DNA of 64,000 nt from an archaeon (GCA_020057405.1 JAGVFW010000003.1:1-64000), one strand, 5' to 3'; numbered from the stretch's first letter, positions 41,378 to 50,298 are shown. A program made the numbers and translations. The notes: generated by a model from the letters alone, not told the origin.

Positions 41378-41932
41378 TTAGCCCTGAGCGTGGGCAGGCG
41401 AGGCGAGTTCGGCCGCGTGGTAGAGGCGCTCGCAGTAGGCGCACCTTAGTTTGAGCGGGTTTCTTTCTTCGACTCTAAAGATGCTCTTGCCTTCGGCGTT
41501 GGTGACGCACTTGTTGTTCGGGCAGCGGACGACGTCTTTTACCTCGTCGGCCACGCTGACGCGGTATTTCTCAACTACCTTGAAGCCCTTGATGACGTTG
41601 ACAGTCGAGTGTGGTGCCAGAAGAGCAGCGCGATCGAGTTCGGTCTTGCCAAGAGCTTTCCCTTCAATCTTGACTAGGTCTTTAAGACCGTGCCTCGAGC
41701 TTGGTGACTTCATCAAAATGCTTACGGTGCCGGGAAATTCGGCAGTGACTCCAAGAGCGTCAAGCACTTTTAGTGCGCTGCCGGGGGGCAGGTGGTCAAG
41801 CACAATGCCATTCTCGATTTTGTTGACGCGCAACTGCTCGTCGTCCGCACCGTGGACGGCCTTGCCTTCAGTTTGGGGCTTGGTCTTGCCTTCGGCTTGC
41901 GGTTGGTGCTTGTCATCGTGCTTTTCAGTCAC
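41378..41932 (-). CDS. pyrI: Aspartate carbamoyltransferase regulatory subunit
   Basis: PyrI binds nucleotides (CTP/ATP) and controls the PyrB catalytic trimers. The 184-residue protein has the nucleotide-binding ferredoxin-like domain (IENGIVLDHLPPGSALKVLDALG, SSRHGLKDLVKIEGK) and the C-terminal zinc domain with CPNNKC and CAYC. A Lys/Gln/Gly-rich N-terminal extension of about 30 residues (KHQPQAEGKTKPQTEGK) precedes it and is unusual. An internal start is not obvious because no ATG or GTG lies at the domain edge. It is the last gene of the car-pyr cluster, 5 bp after pyrB. Presence of PyrI implies feedback regulation of pyrimidine synthesis. Confidence 0.93.
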   Translation of the reverse strand: MTEKHDDKHQPQAEGKTKPQTEGKAVHGADDEQLRVNKIENGIVLDHLPPGSALKVLDALGVTAEFPGTVSILMKSPSSRHGLKDLVKIEGKALGKTELDRAALLAPHSTVNVIKGFKVVEKYRVSVADEVKDVVRCPNNKCVTNAEGKSIFRVEERNPLKLRCAYCERLYHAAELASPAHAQG

Positions 41933-41937
41933 TTAAT

Positions 41938-42855
41938 TCACCCTTTTCTTGAAAGAATCTTGTTGAGAACTGCCATGCGAACGCAAATGCCGTTTGCCTC
42001 CTGCCTGAAGTAGGCGGCGCGCGGGTCGGCGTCGACTTCCTCAGCGATTTCGCCAACGCGGGGGAACGGGTGCATGAGAATTGCGTCGGTCTTCATTGTC
42101 GCCAGTTCATCAGTGCCAATGTGGTAAGAATACTTGCGGTATTCTTCCGGATCGGCAAAGCGCTCTTTTTGGATGCGCGTGGCGTAAACCACGTCGGCCT
42201 GTGAGAGGTCGAATGACGAGAGTTCGCGCATCTTGATTTGCCCGCGCAATTCATTCGTAATCTGTTCGGGCATTCGAAGCGCGGGGGGGCTGTGGAAGAG
42301 GAGTTCGACGTCATCGAATTGGGAAAGCGCATAAGCAAGGCTGTGTACCGTCCGGCCGTACTTGAGGTCACCCAACATCAGGATTTTCAGGCCATCGATA
42401 GTGCCTTTCTCTTTTCGGATTGTGTAGAGGTCAAGGAGCGCTTGAGTCGGATGCTGGTTGGCACCGTCGCCCGCGTTGATTACCGGCGCTTCGGAGACAT
42501 TTGCCGCAGCCTGGGCAGCGCCCTCCAAGGGATGGCGGATGACGATGCAATCCGCGCAAGCGTCAATCACTTTTATTGTGTCGCTTAGTGTCTCGCCCTT
42601 TACCGTACTCGTTACAGAATCATCGCCAAAGCCGATGCGGCGCGCGCCTAAGCGCATGGCCGCAGTCTGGAAAGAAAACCGCGTGCGCGTGCTTGGCTCG
42701 AAAAAGAGCGTTGCAACGACTTTCCCCTTCAAAGTATCGGTCGAGCGCTTTTCGCGCGCAATTGAGGAAAAGGAGTCTGCCTCTCGCAGGATTTCCTCGA
42801 TGTCGTCGCGGCCTAGGCCCCTTGCAGTCACCAAGTCGCGTCCGAACCAAGTCAA
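41938..42855 (-). CDS. pyrB: Aspartate carbamoyltransferase catalytic subunit
   Basis: PyrB joins carbamoyl phosphate and aspartate to form carbamoyl-aspartate. The 305-residue protein has the carbamoyl-phosphate motif FEPSTRTRFSF, the Lys-containing 80s-loop (KGETLSDTIKV), HPLEGAAQ, a DGANQHPTQALLD signature and the aspartate-binding HPFPRVGEIAEEVD. All catalytic residues are in place. It overlaps the carB stop by 4 bp (ATGA) and is followed by pyrI. Length and motifs fit the enterobacterial/archaeal holoenzyme type. Confidence 0.96.
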   Translation of the reverse strand: MTWFGRDLVTARGLGRDDIEEILREADSFSSIAREKRSTDTLKGKVVATLFFEPSTRTRFSFQTAAMRLGARRIGFGDDSVTSTVKGETLSDTIKVIDACADCIVIRHPLEGAAQAAANVSEAPVINAGDGANQHPTQALLDLYTIRKEKGTIDGLKILMLGDLKYGRTVHSLAYALSQFDDVELLFHSPPALRMPEQITNELRGQIKMRELSSFDLSQADVVYATRIQKERFADPEEYRKYSYHIGTDELATMKTDAILMHPFPRVGEIAEEVDADPRAAYFRQEANGICVRMAVLNKILSRKG

Positions 42856-45800
42856 GCCTTACCCACCCCCGCAATATCATTAAGTGAATGGAGAGGAAGT
42901 TCTTCAGCCTTTCGGCCCGAGAGAACGGAGACGCTCTCTGCCATGGCAATTGCGGCAAAGGCGCTAGTGACGCAGTGCACGCCCTTGGCAACAGCTGCCA
43001 GGCGGGCAGAAGCGCCACTCCGCGAGTCAACCCCGCTGACAAGCAGGGAGGCGGGGTTGCCTGCCGCGAGGAATTCGGCTGCCTCTTTGGTTGTTGCAAA
43101 CGACTTGACCGCAACTCCGGCGGACTTGAACTTTTCTGCAATGACTTTAGTCCACTTGCCGCAGTCGCAAAGCACGACCGTTCCCCCAAGGGAAACGCCA
43201 GAGGCAAGAAGCGCCTTTAGGTACGCTTCCTCGAAAGTGGCGGCAACGCCCATGGTCTCGCCAGTGCTCTTCATTTCGGCACCTAGTTTGGGGTCAAGGG
43301 CGGAAAAGCGGCTGAATGGGAAGACGGGAACCTTGACTGCAGGCATACCCGTCTTGAGTTCAGCAGGCAGGCCAAGCGCGTCAAGCGTCATTCCTTGCGC
43401 CTGGATGCGCGCTGCGAGCTTGGCCACCTGCACGCCGGTTGCCTTGCTTACGAAGGGAACCGTGCGCGAGGCACGGGGATTGAGCTCAAGGACAGTAACT
43501 TCATCGCCCTTGACTACCATCTGAATGTTTGCGAGGCCGACAATGTTCAGAGTCGATGCAAGCTTCTGGGAATAATCGCGCACTGTCGCGAGCGCCTTTT
43601 GCGTCAGGCGGCGCGTTGGCAGGCAACAGGCTGAATCGCCGCTGTGGATGCCGGCCTCCTCGATTTGTTCCATGATGCCGACGATGCACGCGCGCTTGCC
43701 ATCAGCGATAAAGTCAATGTCAAGCTCGATGCCATCCTGCACAAAGTGGTCAATTGCAACGGGCTTGCCTCGGGAAACTTCGATTGCCTCGTCAATTCTT
43801 GCGAGGAGCTCTTTTTCGTTGGCAACCACTTCCATTGCACGGCCGCCCAAAACGTAGGAGGGGCGCAGGAGAAGCGGGTAGCCAACGTAGCCTGCAACCT
43901 CGACTGCTTCCTCGCGAGTGTAGGCAACGCCGCTCTGCACTAGGGGAATGCCTAACTTGCGCATGATGGAGTTGAACTTCTTTCTGTCCTGTGACAAGTC
44001 AATTGAATTGACGGTGGTGCCCAGTATCTTCACACCTGCTGCCTCAAGTGGACCAGCGAGGTTGACTGCAGTCTGACCGCCGAACTGCACAATAACTCCC
44101 GCAAACTCTTTTCCTTGCCGCTTGCAAGCCTCCTCTTCGACGCGAACTACTGCGAGCACGTCGTCGGGCGTGAGGGGCTCGAAGTAAAGCTTGTCGCTAA
44201 CGTCAAAGTCAGTGCTCACTGTCTCGGGGTTGTTGTTGATGACGACAGTCTCAAAGCCCGCCTCGCGCAGCGCCTGGACGGCGTGCACCGTGCAGTAGTC
44301 GAACTCGATTCCCTGGCCCATGCGGATGGGGCCGCCGCCGAGAATGATGACCTTCTTGCCGCCCTTGGAGACTGGGGCGGAGGGCGACTCGTCCTCTGGC
44401 TCGTAAGTGCTGTAAAAGTAGGGCGTGACTGCCTCGTATTCGCCCGCGCAGGTGTCAACCATCTTGAAGACGGGCCTTAGGCCTGCCTTTTCCCGCGCTG
44501 CACGCACTTGTTCGGGGTGCCGGCCTCCGCTGTAGGCTCCGATTTTCTTGTCGCTGAAGCCCAGGCGCTTGAGGTGCAGCAAATCCGCGGGGTTGTTGAA
44601 GTCAAGGCTGCCTGAAATCATTGCCTTTTCCGCCATTGCGATGTTGCGGATTTTTTCTAAAAACCACGCGTTGATTGAAGTGGCTGAGGCGAGCTCTGCG
44701 ACAGTCGCGCCATCGCGCAAGAGCTGCTTGAGCTTGAAGAGGCGCAGTTCAGTTGGCTCAAGGGATTCCAGTCGCTTGGCCTGTTCCTCGTAGCCCGGGC
44801 GCAACTCGAGGGAACGGATGGCTTTCATGAGGGACTCTTCGAAAGTGCGGCCAATTGCCATAGTCTCGCCAGTGCTCTTCATGCCAGTGCCCAGGTTTTC
44901 CTTGAGCCGCAGCTTATCGAACGGCCAGCGCGGGATTTTGAGCACAACGTAATCGATTGCTGGCTCAAAGCACGCGGTCTTGCCGGTTACTCGGTTCTCG
45001 ATTTCTGGAAGCGTGTAGCCTGCGGCGATTTTTGCGGCAACGCGGGCGATTGGGTAGCCAGTTGCCTTGCTTGCCAGGGCGCTTGAGCGGGAAGCGCGGG
45101 GGTTGACTTCGATGATGTAGTAGTTGCCGTTTGACTGGTCGAGTGCGAACTGGATGTTGCAGGCGCCCTCGACCTTGAGTGCGCGGATAATCTTGATTGC
45201 CGAAGTTCGGAGCTTCTGGTGGTCGTCGTCGGAGAGAGTTTGCGCAGGTGCCACGACAATGCTTTCGCCAGTGTGCACGCCAATTGGGTCAATGTTTTCC
45301 ATGTTGCAGATGGTGATGCAGTTGTCTGCCGAATCGCGGATGACTTCGTACTCGATTTCAGCCATTCCCTTGACGCTGCGCTCGACTAGCGCGCTATTGG
45401 TGGCGCTTGCGGTGAGGCTGACTTGGATGAGGCCGATCATTTCCGCTTCATTGGCGACAATGCCGCTTCCTGTGCCGCCAAGGCAGTAGTCTGCGCGCAC
45501 GATGACGGGGTAGCCAATGCCTTTTGCGGCCCCTAGTGCTTCCTCGACTGTGCGAACGCGCTTGGATGCCGGGATTGGCTCGTCGATTTTCTGGATGAGT
45601 TCCTTGAACTGTTCGCGGTCCTCTGCAAGCTCGATTGATTCGATGCTGGTGCCGAGCACTGCAACGCCGTGCTTCTTGAAGACTTCACGCAACTGCACTG
45701 CCAGGTTTAGGCCCGTCTGGCCCGCCATTGTCGCAAGCACGCCATCGGGCTTCTCGCGCTCGATGATGCGCTCAAGGACTTTAGCGTGAAGTGGCTCGAC

Positions 45801-46022
45801 GTAAACGATGTCTGCAGTGTCAAGGTCAGTCTGGATTGTGGCAGGGTTGCTGTTCACTAGCACTACCTTGATGCCTTCCTCCCTCAGGGCGAGGCAAGCT
45901 TGCGTGCCGCTATAATCAAACTCGGCCGCTTGTCCAATAACTATAGGACCGCTGCCGATTAGCAGCACTTTCGATAGACCTTGTTTCTTTGGCAATTTCT
46001 TCAAACCCACCAGAGTAATCAA
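42852..46022 (-). CDS. carB: Carbamoyl-phosphate synthase large subunit
   Basis: CarB makes carbamoyl phosphate from bicarbonate, ammonia (from CarA) and two ATP. The 1056-residue protein contains two homologous ATP-grasp halves. The first has VLLIGSGPIVIGQAAEFDYSGTQA, EVNPRASRSSAL and MAEIEYEVIRDS. The second has IILGGGPIRMGQGIEFDYCTVH, ELDIDFIADGKR and ELNPRASRTVPF. A central oligomerisation segment and a C-terminal MGS-like regulatory domain (TVVLCDCGKWTKVIAEKFKSA) are present. Length is normal. It lies 5 bp after carA and overlaps pyrB. Confidence 0.97.
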   Translation of the reverse strand: MITLVGLKKLPKKQGLSKVLLIGSGPIVIGQAAEFDYSGTQACLALREEGIKVVLVNSNPATIQTDLDTADIVYVEPLHAKVLERIIEREKPDGVLATMAGQTGLNLAVQLREVFKKHGVAVLGTSIESIELAEDREQFKELIQKIDEPIPASKRVRTVEEALGAAKGIGYPVIVRADYCLGGTGSGIVANEAEMIGLIQVSLTASATNSALVERSVKGMAEIEYEVIRDSADNCITICNMENIDPIGVHTGESIVVAPAQTLSDDDHQKLRTSAIKIIRALKVEGACNIQFALDQSNGNYYIIEVNPRASRSSALASKATGYPIARVAAKIAAGYTLPEIENRVTGKTACFEPAIDYVVLKIPRWPFDKLRLKENLGTGMKSTGETMAIGRTFEESLMKAIRSLELRPGYEEQAKRLESLEPTELRLFKLKQLLRDGATVAELASATSINAWFLEKIRNIAMAEKAMISGSLDFNNPADLLHLKRLGFSDKKIGAYSGGRHPEQVRAAREKAGLRPVFKMVDTCAGEYEAVTPYFYSTYEPEDESPSAPVSKGGKKVIILGGGPIRMGQGIEFDYCTVHAVQALREAGFETVVINNNPETVSTDFDVSDKLYFEPLTPDDVLAVVRVEEEACKRQGKEFAGVIVQFGGQTAVNLAGPLEAAGVKILGTTVNSIDLSQDRKKFNSIMRKLGIPLVQSGVAYTREEAVEVAGYVGYPLLLRPSYVLGGRAMEVVANEKELLARIDEAIEVSRGKPVAIDHFVQDGIELDIDFIADGKRACIVGIMEQIEEAGIHSGDSACCLPTRRLTQKALATVRDYSQKLASTLNIVGLANIQMVVKGDEVTVLELNPRASRTVPFVSKATGVQVAKLAARIQAQGMTLDALGLPAELKTGMPAVKVPVFPFSRFSALDPKLGAEMKSTGETMGVAATFEEAYLKALLASGVSLGGTVVLCDCGKWTKVIAEKFKSAGVAVKSFATTKEAAEFLAAGNPASLLVSGVDSRSGASARLAAVAKGVHCVTSAFAAIAMAESVSVLSGRKAEELPLHSLNDIAGVGKA

Positions 46023-46027
46023 ATAAC

Positions 46028-47128
46028 TTAATCTAGCATTTTTGCAAATTCATCGAACAGGTAACGGTTATCGTACGGCCCGGGGTTCGCCTCGGGGTGG
46101 TACTGGACGCTGAAAATGGGGAGTTCCTTGTGGCGCAAGCCCTCGTTAGTGCCATCATTGGCATTGACGAACAATTCTGAGACTGTTTTTGGCAAGTCCT
46201 TGACTGCGTAACCGTGGTTTTGCGAAGTGATGAACGCTTTTCCAGACTCAACGTTGAGAACTGGCTGGTTTGAGCCCCTGTGGCCGAACTTTAGCTTGAA
46301 CGTTTTTGCACCAAGGGTGTGTGCGAGAAGCTGGTGACCCAAGCAAATGCCGAAAATGGGCAGCTTGCCTGCAAGATTCTTGAGCGTATCGATTGTGTAA
46401 GTAGCCGTTGCGGGATCGCCTGGTCCGTTGCTTACCATCAGACCAGCGGGCTCAAGGGCCATAATCTCCTTTGCAGTAGTCTTTGGCGGAACGACAACCA
46501 CGCGGAAGCCGCGCTTGACTAGCTCGCGGGCGATGCTGCCCTTGGCGCCGACGTCGATGAGGACGACGGTCTTGGCACCCGCTTCGTTAAACACTTGGTT
46601 AGTCTTGGTGGCAACTGCCAGGACATAGTCGTTTGCGCCATAGTCAAACGCCTTGGCTTTCTTTAGGGCGGAAGCGATGACGGCCTCGCGCTCGGATTCG
46701 TCGTTTAGCTGGACTAGCGCGCTTGGCATGACGCCAGCTGAGCGGACTTTGCGTACAATGGCACGCGTGTCAACGCCTGAAATGCCGGGAACGCCGGATT
46801 GCTCTAGGAATTCGTCTAGCGAACGCCTGCTTTGGTAGTGAGTTGGCAGGTTGCAGGCTTCCCGCACGATTGCTGCTGAGGGCTGGACTTTGGAGCTCTC
46901 GAAGGCTTCCTCGCTTATGCCGTAATTGCCGATTAGGGGGTAGCAGAAGGTCAAAAGCTGGCCCGCGTAGCTCGGGTCAGTGAGCGCTTCCTGGTAGCCG
47001 GTCATCGAAGTGTTGAATACAAGCTCGCCAACAGCGTCGACTTTGGCGCCAATGGAGTGTCCTTCAAAAATAGAGCCGTCCGAAAGAACAAGGAGGGCCG
47101 TTTTCCCCCTACCGGCATGGACCAACAT
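46028..47128 (-). CDS. carA: Carbamoyl-phosphate synthase small (glutaminase) subunit
   Basis: CarA hydrolyses glutamine to supply ammonia to CarB. The 366-residue protein has the N-terminal CarA domain (SDGSIFEGHSIGAKVDAVGE, VFNTSMTGYQEALTDPSY) and a C-terminal class I glutamine amidotransferase domain with the catalytic Cys in GICLGHQLL and the His-Glu pair in YHPEANPGP. It is the first gene of carA-carB-pyrB-pyrI. A TATA-like CTTTTTAAC (minus strand, near 47168) lies about 40 nt before the start. Confidence 0.96.
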   Translation of the reverse strand: MLVHAGRGKTALLVLSDGSIFEGHSIGAKVDAVGELVFNTSMTGYQEALTDPSYAGQLLTFCYPLIGNYGISEEAFESSKVQPSAAIVREACNLPTHYQSRRSLDEFLEQSGVPGISGVDTRAIVRKVRSAGVMPSALVQLNDESEREAVIASALKKAKAFDYGANDYVLAVATKTNQVFNEAGAKTVVLIDVGAKGSIARELVKRGFRVVVVPPKTTAKEIMALEPAGLMVSNGPGDPATATYTIDTLKNLAGKLPIFGICLGHQLLAHTLGAKTFKLKFGHRGSNQPVLNVESGKAFITSQNHGYAVKDLPKTVSELFVNANDGTNEGLRHKELPIFSVQYHPEANPGPYDNRYLFDEFAKMLD

Positions 47129-47281
47129 AAGCTATCGAAAAATATACTTCCCAAGTTCAAGTTAAAAAGGGTTTGTAATGGGCCTCACCTGATTGCGGGC
47201 TTAGGCCAAGTCATATGAAGCCGTCAAGCGTGAACCGCCTATACCTTAATTAAGTAATAGCGTGTAAGAAACTACATAGGG

Positions 47282-47361
47282 AGTGAACTTGACTGCCAAA
47301 AGCTGTCAATTACACCGGGGAAGTGAACACAAATGCCAAAAGCTGTCAATTATACCGATGA
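47282..47361 (+). repeat. Tandem duplication over the start of the next gene
   Basis: A sequence including TGCCAAAAGCTGTCAATTA occurs at 47293 and again at 47334, 41 bp apart, with matching AGTGAAC flanks before each. The second copy holds the ATG and first codons of the downstream gene. Because 41 is not a multiple of three, the first copy cannot extend the frame. It is a recent-looking local duplication; 47129-47281 otherwise holds only promoter-like AT-rich sequence (TTAATTAA at about 47249). Confidence 0.7.
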
Positions 47362-48019
47362 GGAAATTTTACTTGCGTTAATCTGGACCATGCCTAAAAA
47401 ACTGACTAAGGGCCAGATTGGCCGCCTTTTGAGAATCAAGTCGGCGGGCCAGAAGCACTGGCGCGAACGGTTTGAGAAGCTGGGTGAAAAGGGCCTGCTT
47501 TCAATCGAGAAGCTGGATGCAGGAGACCTGTTCCACGGGTCGCCTATCCTCAAGTATTACCTCTCTGAAGCGAACCTAGAAACGATTTGGGACAAATATT
47601 TCATCAATTACGACGAGCGCCACGGCCTGGTCAATGACCCGTTCCTCACGCCGTTTTCAGCCGGAATCTGGAACATAACCAGCTCGGCAGATTTCTCCAA
47701 GCTCGTAGGTTCGAAGTTCAACTACCAATTCCTTTGTGCCAAGAACGAAGCGAACCCTACCAAGTCTTCGGAGAGCATCGAGTCGTTAAGCAACGGAAAC
47801 AAGGCAAAAACTTGGAAAGTCATGGATGCCGTACTCTCGATTGGCTGGAAGACCGAAGCCTACCGGAGAAAGCCCGTCCTTATGGAGACGTTAACATCAC
47901 AACAAAGAAAGACGTACAAAGTCATAACTTCGATTTATGAAGCGGAGATCAAAACGCACCCTGCTGACTACAAGCGGTTCACAACGCTATTCGAGAAGAA
48001 CTTCAAGTACTACCTCTAG
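47333..48019 (+). CDS. Unknown protein with N-terminal winged-helix-like domain
   Basis: The 228-residue protein begins with a helix-turn-helix-like region (DEEILLALIWTM, LTKGQIGRLLRI, HWRERFEKLGEKGLLSIEKL). The rest of its helical-strand body has no recognised motif and ends with an aromatic-basic helix (FTTLFEKNFKYYL). It has no signal peptide. It lies at the left edge of the accessory island, with AT-richer codons than the car operon. It could be a DNA-binding regulator of the neighbouring genes, but this rests only on the N-terminal pattern. Confidence 0.55.
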   Translation: MPKAVNYTDEEILLALIWTMPKKLTKGQIGRLLRIKSAGQKHWRERFEKLGEKGLLSIEKLDAGDLFHGSPILKYYLSEANLETIWDKYFINYDERHGLVNDPFLTPFSAGIWNITSSADFSKLVGSKFNYQFLCAKNEANPTKSSESIESLSNGNKAKTWKVMDAVLSIGWKTEAYRRKPVLMETLTSQQRKTYKVITSIYEAEIKTHPADYKRFTTLFEKNFKYYL

Positions 48020-48141
48020 AAACCAGTTTCCTTCCGCCTTTTTTTAGCCCGTTTTAGCGCAAGCCCTACGCCCCCCAAAGCACTATTCCTAGCCCGATTA
48101 TTCAATACATAACTCTATATACAACTACATAGATGTTATAT

Positions 48142-48209
48142 TTGTAATAAGACAGAACAGTTGTAATAACAAAGAACAATTGTAATAAGGCAGAACATTC
48201 GTAATAGAG
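48142..48209 (+). repeat. 19-bp tandem repeat array (operator-like)
   Basis: Three full copies of TTGTAATAAGRCAGAACAN (48142-48160, 48161-48179, 48180-48198) and a partial fourth (48199-48209) lie head to tail upstream of the DUF4382 lipoprotein gene. Copies differ at only a few positions. A TATA-rich stretch (CTCTATATACA, about 48110-48120) precedes them. The position suggests binding of a regulator in the leader or promoter; no spacers are present, so it is not a CRISPR array. Confidence 0.75.
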
Positions 48210-48238
48210 TGATTTGAGTTTTGGTGGGTGGGTTTCAA

Positions 48239-48919
48239 ATGAATAAGTTATTTTTAGTTCTGGGCGTTCTTCTTGCGGCATTCTTGGCAGGCTGCATCTC
48301 ACAGCAAACAGGCAGCGGTCGCGTAGTTTTTGCTATCACAGACGCGGCTTCTGACATGAGCGGGGTAACCAGCGTTAATGTCACAGTCAACCAGATCAAG
48401 CTTCACAGTGAAGAAAAGGGCTGGATAACCGTATCGTCAACGCCCAAAACCTACGATCTGTTGGTGCTTAAGTCTCAGGGAAGCGCGTCTTTGCTTGCTG
48501 ACGTTCAAGTGCCAAATGGAACCTATAACTTAGTAACGCTTGAAATCTCCCGCGTCGTAGTCACAGACGCAAGCGGCGCTCACGACGCCAAGCTGCCTTC
48601 AAACGAGCTAAAGCTAAAGGGCGAAGTGATTGTTCGCAACGGTACGACCACGACTGCGACATTTGACTTCATTGCCGACAAATCCTTGCACAAGACTGGC
48701 AATGGCCTCTACATATTGACGCCAGTAGTCAAGATGGAATCCCGCGAGGAAGCCGAAGTCGAAATTGACGACAACGAGCGCGTTCAGATCAACGGCGGCC
48801 GCATGCACACGAACAAGATGTTCGGAATGGATGTTGAAGGAAACTTCGAGGAAGGCATCCGAGTAGATGAGAATGCACGGCTGTTTGTTGAAGACAACGG
48901 TAAGATTCGCATGAGCTAA
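48239..48919 (+). CDS. DUF4382 lipoprotein
   Basis: The 226-residue product has a lipoprotein signal ending LLAAFLAGC. A DUF4382 domain follows (GRVVFAITDAASDMSGV, SVNVTVNQIKLHSEE, TYDLLVLKSQG, GTYNLVTLEISRVVV), then a strand-rich C-terminal region with acidic repeats (REEAEVEIDDNERV, NFEEGIRVDEN). DUF4382 is found in surface lipoproteins of archaea and bacteria; its role is unknown. The ATG at 48239 is chosen because the signal begins there. It is the first gene downstream of the 19-bp repeats and 26 bp before the ice-binding-like gene, so the two are probably cotranscribed. Confidence 0.85.
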   Translation: MNKLFLVLGVLLAAFLAGCISQQTGSGRVVFAITDAASDMSGVTSVNVTVNQIKLHSEEKGWITVSSTPKTYDLLVLKSQGSASLLADVQVPNGTYNLVTLEISRVVVTDASGAHDAKLPSNELKLKGEVIVRNGTTTTATFDFIADKSLHKTGNGLYILTPVVKMESREEAEVEIDDNERVQINGGRMHTNKMFGMDVEGNFEEGIRVDENARLFVEDNGKIRMS

Positions 48920-48945
48920 ATTTTTGGTTAATGGAGTTGGTATAA

Positions 48946-50049
48946 ATGAACAATATTTTTGGTAAAACTCTGTTTGGTTTGATGCTAGTAGTTCTTTTCC
49001 TTTCGCAAGCGGTTTACGCCGCTGGCCCCGCGGCCGTGAACCTTGGTTCGGCAGGCAGTTTTGCGGTTTTGTCCAAAGCGGGCATCTCGACCACGGGCAC
49101 TACGGCTATTGTCGGAGATATCGGCGTCAGCCCGATTGACAGCACGGCCATCACCGGATTTGGCCTGATACTCGATTCTTCAACTCAATTTGCTACGTCG
49201 TCCCTTGTCACTGGAAAAGCGTATGCTGCTGATTATTCGCCTCCTACGCCAGCTAAGATGACTACTGCCGTAAGCGACATGGAAACGGCGTACACTGACG
49301 CAGCTGGACGGACAAATCCGACAGCTACCGAATTGGGCGCAGGAAACATTGACGGAATGACGATTGCACCTGGCCTCTACAAGTGGGGAACGGGAGTTAC
49401 AATCCCAATCGCCGTCACCCTCTCGGGTGGTCCGAATGACGTTTGGATCTTCCAAATCGCGCAAAATCTCGACGTGGGCAACGGCGCCATTATCACCCTC
49501 GCAGGCGGCGCACAGGCCAAAAACATCTTCTGGCAGGTTGCCGGGCAAACGACTTTTGGAACCACTTCCGACGTCAAGGGAATCATCCTGTCCAAAACCG
49601 CCATTGTCTTGAATACTGGGTCACGCCTAAACGGCAGGGCACTGGCACAGACCGCGGTAACGTTGGACGCCAGCGCAGTGGTAGCGCCAACGGCATCTGG
49701 TTCAGCAACGCCCACGCCAATAGCGTCGCCGACTCCGAAGCCATCCGACACTCCAACGCCAACAGTATCGAGTACGACTGCCACTCCGCGACCGGCAGTG
49801 ACTCCGGCCATAACGCCAAGGCCGACTGCAACTATTTTCCCTACGACCAAGCCGACTGCAACACCGGCACCTTATATGACTCCGGCCCCGACGCCAAGGC
49901 CGTCTGCAACGCTTGCTCCCACGCCCAAGCCGGCCTCATCGCCGAAGCCCGTTGCCACCCCAATTGCGCAAAAAAGCTTTTTTGGAGGCGTCACGGATTT
50001 CTTTTCAAATTTCTTTAGTTCAATAACCAAGTTTTTTGGCGGCAAGTAA
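48946..50049 (+). CDS. DUF3494 ice-binding-like secreted protein
   Basis: The 367-residue protein has a signal peptide (to about residue 25, AVYAAG), then a DUF3494 domain (residues about 28-245) that forms a beta-solenoid. Its landmarks are NLGSAGSFAVLSKAGIS, AIVGDIGVSP, GMTIAPGLYKWGTGVTI, DVWIFQIAQNL, NIFWQVAGQTTFG and SRLNGRALAQTAVTLDAS. Next is a Pro/Thr-rich stalk of about 90 residues and a Phe-rich amphipathic C-terminal segment (FFGGVTDFFSNFFSSITKFF). DUF3494 proteins include antifreeze/ice-adhesion proteins, but many members have no tested ice activity. The stalk and tail would hold the domain away from the cell. It follows the DUF4382 lipoprotein gene. Confidence 0.9.
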   Translation: MNNIFGKTLFGLMLVVLFLSQAVYAAGPAAVNLGSAGSFAVLSKAGISTTGTTAIVGDIGVSPIDSTAITGFGLILDSSTQFATSSLVTGKAYAADYSPPTPAKMTTAVSDMETAYTDAAGRTNPTATELGAGNIDGMTIAPGLYKWGTGVTIPIAVTLSGGPNDVWIFQIAQNLDVGNGAIITLAGGAQAKNIFWQVAGQTTFGTTSDVKGIILSKTAIVLNTGSRLNGRALAQTAVTLDASAVVAPTASGSATPTPIASPTPKPSDTPTPTVSSTTATPRPAVTPAITPRPTATIFPTTKPTATPAPYMTPAPTPRPSATLAPTPKPASSPKPVATPIAQKSFFGGVTDFFSNFFSSITKFFGGK

Positions 50050-50073
50050 CGGCCGACTTAAAAGCAGGCAGTA

Positions 50074-50298
50074 GTGTTTGAAGAAAGTCCGCAAGAGTAC
50101 GGATCGAGTTTTGTGGTGGGCGTGGTTGACGTGGATTTGGTGGTTATCGTAAGCTTGATTACGGGTGCTCTGGCGGTTGGAAGCATCCTTTACATGGTCA
50201 AGTTTCAGGTTATTCCGAGTGAGCGCGTAATTCAGGGCAGTTCCGGCAGCGTAAGACAGGTCAAGGAACGGTCGATGTATTCGCAGCGCGGCAAGTAG
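50074..50298 (+). CDS. Small single-pass membrane protein
   Basis: The 74-residue product (GTG start) has one strong transmembrane helix (about 17-44: VDLVVIVSLITGALAVGSILYMV) with a short acidic N-terminus and a basic, Ser/Arg-rich C-terminal tail (SGSVRQVKERSMYSQRGK). No family is recognised. It belongs to a run of small membrane genes and is followed 24 bp later by the lmo0937-like gene. Confidence 0.6.
   Translation: MFEESPQEYGSSFVVGVVDVDLVVIVSLITGALAVGSILYMVKFQVIPSERVIQGSSGSVRQVKERSMYSQRGK

Noticed and set aside
48142-48209. CRISPR array
   Set aside because: Repeats are directly adjacent with no unique spacers, and there are no cas genes in the window.
49710-49960. DNA repeat or mobile element within the DUF3494 gene
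   Set aside because: The repetitive DNA simply encodes the Pro/Thr stalk in frame.
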